From assembly GCA_046349615.1 (NCBI GenBank), contig JAXMBZ010000008.1:1-64000 (forward strand): a DNA stretch of 64,000 nucleotides. The letters run 5' to 3'. The translations under genes were made by a program, and so were the position numbers. The stretch comes from JADJNY01 sp046349615 (GTDB lineage: Bacteria; Planctomycetota; UBA1135; GCA-002686595). Under the pieces are notes generated by a model, which saw only the letters and a program-made list of their open reading frames with translations, did no database searches and was not told where the DNA came from. Position 1 is the stretch's first letter. Every line of letters starts with the position of its first letter. This document shows positions 26,620 to 35,532 of the stretch, piece by piece.

Positions 26620-27816
26620 CTACTTCGCGGCCTTCCGGAACACCCGCAGTGCGTCGTTGCACTCGTCGGCGAGGTTCTCGAAGTCGTGCGCACCCTTCAG
26701 CCGCTCGACGTTCGCGAGCGCCTTCTCGACCGACGCGATCGCCTGCTCGCGCTTCCCGGCATGGAAGCTCGCCCAGCCGAGGCGCCACAGCGCGAACTGC
26801 TGCCAGCGCGAGTCGGGCTTCGCCTGCTGCGCGGAGAGCTCGGCCGCGTCGTAGGCGACGGTCGGATCGAAGCGCACCTCCTCGTCGGTCGACACGATGA
26901 TCGCGGAGACGAAGCCGACGACGTCGTCGTTCGCGCGGCAGCGCGCGAGCAGGTCCTTCGCGTACTCCTCGACCGCGGCGCGCGAGTCCTTGCCCTGGAG
27001 GAGCGCCATGAGCTTCCACTGGTACGCGCCGTTCGTCTCCGACGACGGATCGGCGCGGAACGCGGCGTTCAAGGACGCGAGCGCCGCCGCCGTGTCGCCG
27101 CGCTCCATCGCTTCCCGGTAGCCGGGATAGCGGTCGTCCGTCTTGCCCGACTCCGCCTTCGCGGCCGCGATGTCACGCGCGCTGCGCTCCTCCGCTTCGC
27201 GCTCTTGCTGCGCTTGGAACTCGGCTTCCTTCCGCGGGTCGTACGTGCCGGCGAGCACGGCCTCGACGATGCGCTCGACGTCCTTGGGCGCGCCGATGCC
27301 GGTCCACGCCACGTTGCCCTTCTGATCGATCACGTACGCGGTCGGGATCCCACCCGTGCCCGTCGGCTTGAACCACGTCGCGTGCATCGTCTTCGTCGGC
27401 GTGTCGACGGCGACGCGGTAGTCCATGCGCTCGCCTTGCGACGCGACGAACTGCGCGACCTTGTCGATGTACGCGGTGTCGTGCTCGTCCTTCTGCTTCT
27501 CGGAGATCGCGACGCCGATCACTTCGACCTTGCCCGCGTGCTCCTTCGCGAGGCGCGTCAAGTGCGGGATCGCCGCCTTGCACGGCCCGCACCACGTCGC
27601 CCAGAAGTCGACGACGTAGACCTTGCCGGGCTCGAAGCGCTCGAGCGGCGCGCCTTGGACCCACTTCGCGACGACGATCGGCGGCGGCGGCCTGCCGATC
27701 AGCGGCGAGAGCTCGACCGCGGGCGCCGCGGCGGGCTTCGGCGCGTGCGACGCGCAGGAGGGAGCGAAGAGAAGACTCGCGCCGACCAGCGCGAAGGAGA
27801 GACGAAGAGACGGCAT
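26620..27816 (-). CDS. TlpA-like thioredoxin-fold lipoprotein with C-terminal TPR region
   Basis: This 398-residue protein is a predicted lipoprotein (signal ending LLFAPSC, Cys21). The thioredoxin domain (about residues 40-190) carries the redox pair WCGPC (Cys76, Cys79) in VVDFWATWCGPCKAAIPHL and the cis-proline region GIPTAYVIDQKGNVAW, as in TlpA/ResA proteins that reduce periplasmic thiols, for example during cytochrome c maturation. The second half is an acidic coiled stretch followed by TPR-like helices (AAALASLNAAF, GWASFHAGKREQAIASVEKAL). A link to the multihaem cytochromes of this window is possible but not shown. Confidence 0.88.
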   Translation of the reverse strand: MPSLRLSFALVGASLLFAPSCASHAPKPAAAPAVELSPLIGRPPPPIVVAKWVQGAPLERFEPGKVYVVDFWATWCGPCKAAIPHLTRLAKEHAGKVEVIGVAISEKQKDEHDTAYIDKVAQFVASQGERMDYRVAVDTPTKTMHATWFKPTGTGGIPTAYVIDQKGNVAWTGIGAPKDVERIVEAVLAGTYDPRKEAEFQAQQEREAEERSARDIAAAKAESGKTDDRYPGYREAMERGDTAAALASLNAAFRADPSSETNGAYQWKLMALLQGKDSRAAVEEYAKDLLARCRANDDVVGFVSAIIVSTDEEVRFDPTVAYDAAELSAQQAKPDSRWQQFALWRLGWASFHAGKREQAIASVEKALANVERLKGAHDFENLADECNDALRVFRKAAK

Positions 27817-27988
27817 GCGGACCTCCGGACTCGGCGGAGTCTAGCGGGGCGCGGCCCGACGCGGCCCGCGGATCTTCTCCAGATTCGCCGCCACGCGCGC
27901 GGCGCGACGTCGCTCTGCAGTTCGGCGGCGGGCCCGTGCGAGCGCGCGCAGGCTGGGATCCGCCGCGCACCGACGGCACGATGAGGCG

Positions 27989-30646
27989 ATGGAGTCCGGT
28001 CCCTCCCATTCGAACGACGACGATTTCGAGGAGCTCCTCTGCTCGGCCCTCGAGCGTTTTGCCGCGCACGGCGCGCGCGGCGTCGACGAGCTGCTCGCGG
28101 AGTCGCCCGCGCACGCGGCGCGGGTGCGCAAGGAGCTCGCGCGCCTCGCACGCCTCGGCCTGCTCGGTGATTCGCCCTCCGGCTCCGCGTCGAACGTGCC
28201 CGAGGTGCTCGGCGGTTTCCGCCTCGTCCGGCGCCTCGGCGAAGGCGGAATGGGCCTGATCTGGGAGGCGGAGGAGCTCGCACTCGGCCGCCGCGTCGCG
28301 CTCAAGATGATCCGGCCCGATCAGCTCCACTTTGCCGGAGCGCGCGAGCGCTTTCGCCGCGAAGTCGAGGCCGTCGCGCGCCTGCAGCACTCCGGGATCG
28401 TGCCCGTGTACGCGGTGGGGGAGGAACACGGCATCCCGTTCTTCACGATGGAGCTCTTCGACGGCTGCACGCTCGCGGACGTGCTGCGCGAGCTCGCGGG
28501 CCGCGACCCGTCGACGCTGCACGGCGTCGACCTCGCGCGCGCGCTCGACCGTGCGATGCGCGGGCGGCCGGAGCACGTGCCGGCGGAGGGCGCGCTCTTC
28601 GAATCGAGCTGGATCGACGCGTGCACGCACGTCGCGCGGCAGGTCGCGGAAGCGCTCGAGCACGCGCACGGCCGCGGCCTCGTCCACCGCGACGTCAAGC
28701 CGTCGAACATCGCGCTCACGCGCACGGGCCGCGCGATGCTCTTCGACTTCGGCCTCGCGCGCGCCGACGCCGTGGATCCGCTGACGAAGCACGGCAGCCA
28801 GCCCGGCTCGCTCCCGTACATGTCGCCGGAGCAGGTGCGCGGCGCGGGCGAGCTCGACGGCCGCGCGGACGTGTACTCGCTCGGCGCGACGTTCTACGAG
28901 CTGCTCGCGCTCGCGCCGGCGTTCCCGACGACGACGTGGGACGACACGCGCGCGCGCATCCTCGCGGGCGCGCTGGAGCCGCTGCGGCCGCGCAACGCGG
29001 CGATTCCTTGGGACGTCGAGACGGTGTGTCTCACGGCGCTCGCGCGCGAGCGCGATCGGCGCTACGCGTCGGCGCAGGACTTCGCGCGCGACCTCTCGAA
29101 CGTGCTCGCGCGCCGTCCGATCGAGGCGCGGCGGCCGGGGGTCGCGCTGCGCTTCGTGCGCTGGTCGCAGCGCCATCCGAAGGCGAGCGCGGCGTGTTTC
29201 GTCGCCGTCCCGCTCGTGCTCGCGGGAGCGCTCGCGTTCGCGGCGAGCGAGAGCGTGCGCCGAGCGCGTGAGACCGAGCTGCGCTTCGCCGCCGACGCGA
29301 GCGCACGCACGGCGCGCGAGGCGCGCGACGAGCTCCTCCGCCTCGCCGACTTGAAGCGGCTCGCCGACCTCGAACGCGACGCGGCGACGCTGTGGCCGGC
29401 GCTGCCCGAGCGCGTCGCGAGCTACGAAGCGTGGCTCGCCCGCGCGCGGGAGCTCGCGGCCCGCCGCGCGGAGCACGAAGCGACGCTCGCAGCTCTGCGT
29501 TCGCGCCCGGGAGCGCAGCGGACCGAGAACGGCGGCTGGTCCTTCGCCACGACCGAGGATCAATGGCAGCACGACGCACTCGTCGACCTGCTCCTCGGCC
29601 TCGACCGGCTCGCGACGCCCGAACGCGGGCTCGTCGCGGGACTCGAGGCGCGCCTCGCGTTCGCGCGCACGATCGACGAGCGCAGCCGCTCGGGCGCGGA
29701 CGCGCGCGCGCGCTGGGACGACGCCGTGCGCTCGATCGCGGATCGCTCCGCGTGTCCGCGCTACGCGGGTCTGCGCGTGTCGCCGCAGCTCGGCCTCCTG
29801 CCGCTCGGGCGCGATCCCGCGTCGAGCTTGTGGGAGTTCGCGCACCTCGAGAGCGGAGCGCTTCCCGCGCGCGACGCCGACGGGCGCTTCGTGATCGACG
29901 AGGCGGCGTGCATCGTGCTCGTGCTCCTCCCCGGCGGCGCGTTCCGCATGGGCAGCGTCGACGACGCGCTGCAGCCCGGCTTCGATCCGCAGGCCGGGCC
30001 CGAGGAGTTCCCCGCGACCGAGGTGACGCTCGCGCCGTTCTTCGCGTCGAAGTACGAGCTGACGCGCACGCAGTGGGCGCGGCTGAGCGAGACGCCGCTC
30101 GCATCGAGCGAGGACTGTCCGCCTTGCCCCGCCGGCGGGATGAGCTTCGACGACGCGGTGCTCGTGCTCGGACGGCGCGGTCTCCGCGTGCCGACCGAGG
30201 CGCAGTGGGAGTACGCGTGCCGCGGCGGCACGACGACGCGCTACTTCACGGGCGACGCGAAGGAGACGCTCGCCGGCCACGCGAACCTCTTCGACGTCAC
30301 GGTCGCGCCGCAGGCGAGGCCCGCGGGGCGTCCGTACGAGGCGTGGCTCGACGACGGCTTTGTGAACGCGGCGCCCGTCGGCTCGTTCCGTCCGAACCCG
30401 TTCGGACTCCACGACGTCGCGGGCAACCTCTACGAGTGGACGAGCGATCCCTGGGTCGACTACGCGGAGGTGCCGCGCGGGGAGGACGGTCAGCGCTCGG
30501 GCGGCGACGACCGGATGCGCGTCTTCCGCGGCGGCGCGTGCACGAGCCTCGCGGACGCGGCGCGCTCCGCCTGGCGTCAACGCGCGCCGCGCGGGAACCG
30601 CGGAGCGATCACGGGCGTTCGGCCGGTCCGGCCGCTCGAGCCCTAG
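27989..30646 (+). CDS. Transmembrane serine/threonine kinase fused to an FGE-sulfatase-like domain
   Basis: In this 885-residue protein residues 75-360 form an STPK domain with glycine loop LGEGGMG, Lys106 in VALK, catalytic HRDVKPSN (Asp235), DFG at 253-255 and the PYMSPEQ activation segment. A membrane helix follows (AACFVAVPLVLAGALAFAA, about 395-415), then a helical segment. The C-terminal FGE-sulfatase/SUMF1 fold (about 640-880) shows LLPGGAFRMGS, LRVPTEAQWEYACRGG, FGLHDVAGNLYEWTSDPW and VFRGGACTS. Only one of the two copper-binding cysteines of true formylglycine enzymes is visible, so this domain more likely binds a ligand. The gene runs toward an ECF sigma gene, with 13 bases between their stops. 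Confidence 0.92.
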   Translation: MESGPSHSNDDDFEELLCSALERFAAHGARGVDELLAESPAHAARVRKELARLARLGLLGDSPSGSASNVPEVLGGFRLVRRLGEGGMGLIWEAEELALGRRVALKMIRPDQLHFAGARERFRREVEAVARLQHSGIVPVYAVGEEHGIPFFTMELFDGCTLADVLRELAGRDPSTLHGVDLARALDRAMRGRPEHVPAEGALFESSWIDACTHVARQVAEALEHAHGRGLVHRDVKPSNIALTRTGRAMLFDFGLARADAVDPLTKHGSQPGSLPYMSPEQVRGAGELDGRADVYSLGATFYELLALAPAFPTTTWDDTRARILAGALEPLRPRNAAIPWDVETVCLTALARERDRRYASAQDFARDLSNVLARRPIEARRPGVALRFVRWSQRHPKASAACFVAVPLVLAGALAFAASESVRRARETELRFAADASARTAREARDELLRLADLKRLADLERDAATLWPALPERVASYEAWLARARELAARRAEHEATLAALRSRPGAQRTENGGWSFATTEDQWQHDALVDLLLGLDRLATPERGLVAGLEARLAFARTIDERSRSGADARARWDDAVRSIADRSACPRYAGLRVSPQLGLLPLGRDPASSLWEFAHLESGALPARDADGRFVIDEAACIVLVLLPGGAFRMGSVDDALQPGFDPQAGPEEFPATEVTLAPFFASKYELTRTQWARLSETPLASSEDCPPCPAGGMSFDDAVLVLGRRGLRVPTEAQWEYACRGGTTTRYFTGDAKETLAGHANLFDVTVAPQARPAGRPYEAWLDDGFVNAAPVGSFRPNPFGLHDVAGNLYEWTSDPWVDYAEVPRGEDGQRSGGDDRMRVFRGGACTSLADAARSAWRQRAPRGNRGAITGVRPVRPLEP

Positions 30647-30659
30647 CCAGGCCGCGCGC

Positions 30660-31277
30660 TCACGCGGACTCGCCGCCCATCTCGACCGCGAGACGCGCGA
30701 GCGCGCGGTGCAGGAGGCTCCGCGTCGCGACCTCCGTCGTCGCGAGCTTCTCCGCGATCTGCGCGTGCGACAGTCCGACGATGCGCGCGAGCACGATGAC
30801 CTCGCGGTGCTCCTCCGAAAGGCGCGCGAGCGCCGCCTCCGCGCGCGCGAGCTCCTCCCGCGCCGCCGCGTCGCGGCTCGGCGTGCAGAGGCCCGAGTAG
30901 CCCGCGACCATCGCGCGCGCCTCGGCCTCGCTCGGCGTCGCGTCGACCGCGCCGCCGCGCTTCTCGCGGCCGTGGTAGCGCGCGCGGTCGAGGATCTTCC
31001 GCTCGGCCGCGAGGTAGAGCCAGTGCTTGAAGCCCGCCTCGTCGCGGTAGTCGTGCGCGCCGACGTCCTGCAGCACCTCGCGGCACGCGGACTGGACGAG
31101 ATCGAGGCTCGCGTCGCGCTGCAGGAGCTTCGCCCCGGCGCGCGCGCGGACGTAGGCGAGGAGCCCGGGGAGGTGGCGTTCGAGGAGCGCCCCGAGGGCC
31201 TTCTCGCTGCCTTTCGAAGCCTCTTTGACGAGCGTTTCGACGTCCTGCGCCACGCGTGGGAAGCCTATCACGCGCAC
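30660..31277 (-). CDS. ECF RNA polymerase sigma factor
   Basis: This 205-residue protein has region 2 (ASLDLVQSACREVLQDVG, then FKHWLYLAAERKILDRAR) and region 4 (LARLSEEHREVIVLARIVGL, then LATTEVATRSLLHRALARL). The QSACREVL pattern is common in planctomycete ECF groups found beside kinases. No anti-sigma gene adjoins it. The convergent kinase next to it is a candidate regulator, possibly by phosphorylation. It is divergent from the secreted-protein gene at 31376, which it may control. ATG 31277 gives the full region 2; no better start was seen. Confidence 0.88.
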   Translation of the reverse strand: MRVIGFPRVAQDVETLVKEASKGSEKALGALLERHLPGLLAYVRARAGAKLLQRDASLDLVQSACREVLQDVGAHDYRDEAGFKHWLYLAAERKILDRARYHGREKRGGAVDATPSEAEARAMVAGYSGLCTPSRDAAAREELARAEAALARLSEEHREVIVLARIVGLSHAQIAEKLATTEVATRSLLHRALARLAVEMGGESA

Positions 31278-31375
31278 GCGCTCCGAATTCCCCGAGAAGA
31301 CGCGCCACGCGCGCGGACGGACGTCGCCTGGGAGGACGACGCACTCCGCGCCCTCTCGCGCCGCGTCGCACGACC

Positions 31376-33718
31376 ATGACCACGAAAAACGTTCTCGGCT
31401 TCGTCTCCGTCCTCCTCCTCGCCGCGTCGCCCGTCCGGGCCCAGGCCGTCCGGTCCGTCGGGGCGCGCCTCGAAGGCGAGCTCGCGAAGCGCGTCCTGTG
31501 GGACGAGCCCGGGAACGGCGAGCTGTGGGTCGCCGGACTCACGTACAAGGCGTCGTTCACGCCGGCGGGGACGACCTTCGTGCCCGTGCTCGGCACCGCC
31601 GCGCCGCGGAACACGCCGGTCGCGTTCGCGCTCGCGTCCGTGACCGTCGCGGGCGAACCGGTGGCGCTCGGCGCCGTCGCTCGCCCCGAGCACGCGGGAG
31701 AGCGCGTCGTGTTCGACCACGGCCGCGTGCGCGAGGTGTGGGACGCGCGTCCGACGGAGCTCGAGCAGACGTTCGAGCTCGACCTCGCGCGCCACGACGG
31801 CGAGGTCGTCGTGCGCCTCGACGTCGCGACGGAGCTCGAGCGCGTGCGCGACGAGCGAGGGCCCGCGTTCGTCGGCGAGCACGGCAGCGTGCGCTACTCG
31901 AACGCGGTCGCGTGGGACGCGCGGCACGCGCCCGTCGCGATCGAGACGCGGCTCGTCGACGGCGGGATCGAGCTCGTCGTGCCCGCGGCCGCCGCGCGCG
32001 CGGCGCACGGACCGATCGTGATCGACCCGGTGATCACGAGCTACGCCGTGCTCGCGACCGGCGCGACGGACGACCTGAACCCCGACGTCGCGTACGACGC
32101 GGTGCTCGCGTGGCAGGGCGTCGTCGTCGAGCGCGCGATCAGCGCGACGGACCTGGACTGCTTTCTCTTCGCCCTCGACGACGCGGGCGCGATCCAGGGA
32201 AGCGTCAACATCGACACGACGAACGACAATTGGCTCGCGCCGAAGGTCGCGCACAACCAGGGCGCGCGCGGCTTCTGCGTCGTGTCGGGCGTCGAGGTCG
32301 CGGCCCCCGCGGGGGCGGTCGTCGTCAAGGCCCGCATCTTCTACGACACAGCCTTCAGCATCAGCCCGCAGTTGACGGTCGCCGACGCGTCCACGCCGGG
32401 CATCGGGCCCTTCGTGTTCGGTCCGCCCGACGTCGGCGGCGATCCGTCGGCGCCGAACACGAGCGGTTTCTGCGTCGTGTTCGACGTGCAGATCTCCGCG
32501 ACGAACCACGACGTCTATGGGGCGTTGATCTCGCAGGGCGCCGTCGTCAGCGCGCCGTTCCCGATCGCGAACGGCGCCGCGGACGACCGCTTCCCGTCGA
32601 TCTCGAAGACGAACGGGCTGCGCAACGGCGTCGCGCAGGCCTGGACCGTCGCGTGGCAGCGCGAGATCACCGTCGCGAACCACGACATCTGGGCCGCGAA
32701 GCTCTCGAGCTCGGGCAGCCTCGTCGTGCCCGAGTTCCCGGTCGAGACGAGCTCCGCGAACACGTTCGCGGCGTGCGTCTCGTCGCCGACGGACGACTCG
32801 CCGCGGCGCAACCTCGTCACGTACACGCGCAACGTCTTCCTCGGCAACCCGGACCTCCACGGCGCGCTGATCGAAGGCAGCACGGTCGTCGACACGGCGA
32901 ACCTGACGGCGCTCGCGGGCGGCTCGGTCGCGGAGGCCCAGAGTGCCTCGAGCGTCGACTGCGACGGCCGCGACTACTTCGTCGCGTGGACCGAGACGAC
33001 GCCGGGCGGCGGGGGCGCGACCGACACCTACATGGCGACGATCGTCGACCTCGCGGGCGAACTCGCCGCGTCGGGCTCCGTGTCGCCGCTCGGCACGTTC
33101 GCGGACTCCGAGGACCAAGTCGAGGTGTGCGCGGCGCGCACGTCCACCGGTGCGCCGATGCGGCGCGCGTTCGCGGTGTGGCACTGGCTCCAGTCGGGCA
33201 TCGACGACGACGTGTACGGCGCGTCGTACGGTGCGAGCCCGTTCACGGTCTACTGCAACCCGGGCTTCGACGCGGCGGCGGCGTGCCCGTGCGGGAACGG
33301 ACCGAGCGCGAGCGGGCGCGGCTGCAACAACTCGTCGAACACGGGCGGAGCGTTCGTCAGCGCGCTCGGCGACCCCGACGCGGACACGGCGTTCCTGTGG
33401 GCGATCGCGCTGAAGCCGAACAACGCGTGCATCGTGCTCCAAGGGAACGCGGTGGCTCCGGCGGGCGTCCCGTTCGGCGACGGCGTGCGCTGCATCGACG
33501 GCCAGCTCCTGCGCATGGCGGTGCGCGCGGCGGATGCGAGCGGGATGCTGCTCTATCCGACGACGGGCGATCCGAGCTTGAAGACGCGCAGCGCGGCGCT
33601 CGGCTTCCCGATCCAGGCCGGCGATCGCACCGGGTACCAGGTGTACTACCGCGACGCGCAGAACTTCGCGTGCGCGACGACGTTCAACGTGACGAACGCC
33701 GTGCAGGTGCAGTGGTAG
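31376..33718 (+). CDS. Large secreted protein with C-terminal sorting-like domain
   Basis: This 780-residue protein has a signal peptide (MTTKNVLGFVSVLLLAASP, cleavage after VRAQ). The region of about residues 25-220 is beta-rich and ends PIVIDPVITSY, as in planctomycete beta-propeller proteins that open with an SBBP-type lead-in. Residues of about 220-620 contain weak repeats (FCVVSGVEV, FCVVFDVQISATNHDVYGAL, WTVAWQREITVANHDIWAAK) consistent with a propeller. Residues 626-780 are the shared domain (CPCGNGPSASGRGCNNS, PFGDGVRC, YQVYYRDAQ, ending VQVQW). No catalytic motif was found. ATG 31376 is chosen for the signal peptide. Confidence 0.82.
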   Translation: MTTKNVLGFVSVLLLAASPVRAQAVRSVGARLEGELAKRVLWDEPGNGELWVAGLTYKASFTPAGTTFVPVLGTAAPRNTPVAFALASVTVAGEPVALGAVARPEHAGERVVFDHGRVREVWDARPTELEQTFELDLARHDGEVVVRLDVATELERVRDERGPAFVGEHGSVRYSNAVAWDARHAPVAIETRLVDGGIELVVPAAAARAAHGPIVIDPVITSYAVLATGATDDLNPDVAYDAVLAWQGVVVERAISATDLDCFLFALDDAGAIQGSVNIDTTNDNWLAPKVAHNQGARGFCVVSGVEVAAPAGAVVVKARIFYDTAFSISPQLTVADASTPGIGPFVFGPPDVGGDPSAPNTSGFCVVFDVQISATNHDVYGALISQGAVVSAPFPIANGAADDRFPSISKTNGLRNGVAQAWTVAWQREITVANHDIWAAKLSSSGSLVVPEFPVETSSANTFAACVSSPTDDSPRRNLVTYTRNVFLGNPDLHGALIEGSTVVDTANLTALAGGSVAEAQSASSVDCDGRDYFVAWTETTPGGGGATDTYMATIVDLAGELAASGSVSPLGTFADSEDQVEVCAARTSTGAPMRRAFAVWHWLQSGIDDDVYGASYGASPFTVYCNPGFDAAAACPCGNGPSASGRGCNNSSNTGGAFVSALGDPDADTAFLWAIALKPNNACIVLQGNAVAPAGVPFGDGVRCIDGQLLRMAVRAADASGMLLYPTTGDPSLKTRSAALGFPIQAGDRTGYQVYYRDAQNFACATTFNVTNAVQVQW

Positions 33719-33744
33719 GCCCGAGTCGGAGAGACTCGCTCGCC

Positions 33745-33779
33745 GCGCGGGGCCGGCTCGGGGAGAGCCGGCCCCGCGC
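33745..33779. terminator. Strong hairpin terminator after secreted-protein gene
   Basis: A perfect 15-bp GC-rich stem (GCGCGGGGCCGGCTC / GAGCCGGCCCCGCGC) closes a GGGGA loop 26 bases after the upstream stop. It is followed on the plus strand by CCTTTCG, a weak T-run. Confidence 0.8.
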
Positions 33780-33893
33780 CTTTCGCCTCCGAGGTGCGCG
33801 CGACGAGCGTGCTCGCGTTCGAACCGCGCGCGTCGCGCGCTGGACGTCGACGCGGCGAGTGACAAGCTCCGCGCCCTCCCGCACACTGCGCGC

Positions 33894-34103
33894 ATGAAGT
33901 ACGGCGCAAGGAACCGCATCACGGCCAAGGTCACGAAGGTCAAGAAGGGCGACGTCATGTCGCAGGTCGAGCTCGACGTCGTCGGCAAAGCGACGATGGC
34001 GTCGGTGCTGACGACGGACTCGCTGAAGGAGCTCGGGTTGAAGCCCGGCGACAAGGTGCAGTTGATCGTGAAGGCGATCCACGTGCTCGTCGTGAAGGAG
34101 TGA
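33894..34103 (+). CDS. Molybdopterin/molybdate-binding Mop (TOBE) protein
   Basis: This 69-residue protein consists of one Mop domain: RNRITAKVTKVKKGDVMSQV, a central hydrophobic strand and VLTTDSLKELGLKPGDKVQ, ending KAIHVLVVKE. Free-standing Mop proteins (molbindins) assemble into rings that hold molybdate or tungstate in the cytoplasm. In most members the region before VLTTDS reads ITSMVTT or similar; here it is ATMASVLTTDS. No molybdate transporter or molybdoenzyme gene is nearby in the window. A strong terminator precedes it, so it has its own promoter. Confidence 0.9.
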   Translation: MKYGARNRITAKVTKVKKGDVMSQVELDVVGKATMASVLTTDSLKELGLKPGDKVQLIVKAIHVLVVKE

Positions 34104-34263
34104 AGCGGCGCGCGAGCCGGAGTGCCGGGCGGCGGAACGCGCGCTCCCCCGAACCGTCGCGGAAAATCGCGGCGGGGGCGACTCGAGCCCTCCCGCGACC
34201 CGCCGGTCGGCCGCTCCGGCCCGCGTGCGATCCGAGCCCGCGGGCTGGTACCATCCCGAGCTC

Positions 34264-35532
34264 GTGACCTCCCCCCCGAACGCTCCCGCATCGATCGAGC
34301 AGCGCCTCCTCTCCGGCGACAAAGGCGCGCTCGCCCGCCTGATCACCTGGGCCGAGAACGCCGACCCGCGCTTCGGCGACGCGATGCGCGCGCTCCACTC
34401 CCGCGTCGGTCGCGCCTGGCGCGTCGGCGTCACCGGGCCGCCCGGCGCGGGCAAGAGCACGCTCGTCAACGAGCTCGCGCGCTTCGAGCGCGCCACGTCG
34501 AAGACCGTCGGCATCCTCGCCGTCGATCCCTCGTCGCCGTTCACCGGCGGCGCGCTCCTCGGCGACCGCATCCGCATGGAGGAGCGCACGAACGACCCCG
34601 GCGTCTACATCCGCTCGATGGCGAGCCGCGGTTCGCACGGCGGCCTCTCGCGCACCGCGGTCGACGCGTGCGACGCGATGGACGCGTTCGGGCTCGACCT
34701 CGTCGTGCTCGAAACGGTCGGCGTCGGTCAGGCGGAGTACGACATCGTCGCCGCGACGGACACGGTGCTCGTCGTCCTCTGCCCCGGCGCCGGCGACGGC
34801 ATCCAAGCGATGAAGGCGGGCATCCTCGAGGTCGCCGACGTGCTCGTCGTGAACAAGGCCGACCTCGCGGGCGCCGACCGGCTCGTGCTCGATCTCGAGG
34901 AGGCCGTCCACCTGCGCGAGACGGTGACGAAGCGTCCCGCCGGCGCGTGGCACGTCCCGGTCGTCGCGGTCAGCGCGGGGAAGGGGGAGCACCTCGACCG
35001 CCTCGCCGCCGAGATCGCCGCGCACCGCCGCTGGCTCGAGACGGGCGTCGCGAACGAGACCGTGTGCTCGACGGAGCGCGCGGCGTCCGAACGCGCGGAG
35101 GCGGCGCACCATGGGGGACGGGGAGCGCGCTCGACCTCGGCGGCGGCGTCCCGTTCCGACGTGCGCGGCGAGACCGGAGTCGGTTCGGCCGGGAGCGCGA
35201 GCCCCGCGTCCGCCTCGACGGGCTCGAGCTCCGCGCCGACGGGTTCGAACGTCCTTCCTACGGGCCCGAACGCCGCCTCGACCGCCGTCGGCGCAGGCGC
35301 CCCGACCCGCCGCCTCGCCGCCGTCCGGCGCGAAAAACGCCTCGCGCACGTCCGCCGGGTCGTCGAGGAGCGCCTCGACGAGGCCCTCTGGACCCGCGGC
35401 GGCCTCGCCGAGCAGGCCGGGACCCTCCTCGACGCGGGTCGCGCACCGTACGATGTCGTCGAGACCCTCGTCGCCGCGATCCTCGCCGGCGAGGTCCTCT
35501 CCAAGAGTCCCCGAGGAACGAAGAGCCCATGA
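34264..35532 (+). CDS. meaB: Methylmalonyl-CoA mutase-associated GTPase MeaB with low-complexity insert
   Basis: From GTG 34264 the protein has 422 residues, against about 330 for typical MeaB. The G domain is complete: Walker A GPPGAGKS (58-65), VDPSSPFTGGALLGDRIRM, a switch region ending ETVGVGQAEYDI and the base-recognition NKAD (197-200). MeaB guards loading of adenosylcobalamin into methylmalonyl-CoA mutase. The extra length is a Ser/Thr/Gly/Ala-rich stretch (about 262-350) lacking secondary-structure character, placed just before the C-terminal dimerisation helices (LAAVRREKRLAHVRRVVEER). The stop overlaps the mutase start (ATGA), so the two are coupled. The next in-frame start upstream, GTG 34225, is less likely. 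Confidence 0.93.
   Translation: MTSPPNAPASIEQRLLSGDKGALARLITWAENADPRFGDAMRALHSRVGRAWRVGVTGPPGAGKSTLVNELARFERATSKTVGILAVDPSSPFTGGALLGDRIRMEERTNDPGVYIRSMASRGSHGGLSRTAVDACDAMDAFGLDLVVLETVGVGQAEYDIVAATDTVLVVLCPGAGDGIQAMKAGILEVADVLVVNKADLAGADRLVLDLEEAVHLRETVTKRPAGAWHVPVVAVSAGKGEHLDRLAAEIAAHRRWLETGVANETVCSTERAASERAEAAHHGGRGARSTSAAASRSDVRGETGVGSAGSASPASASTGSSSAPTGSNVLPTGPNAASTAVGAGAPTRRLAAVRREKRLAHVRRVVEERLDEALWTRGGLAEQAGTLLDAGRAPYDVVETLVAAILAGEVLSKSPRGTKSP

Noticed and set aside
29392..30900. Alternative frame over the kinase C-terminus
   Set aside because: The FGE-fold motifs are clear in the kinase frame; the alternative is Arg-rich and featureless.
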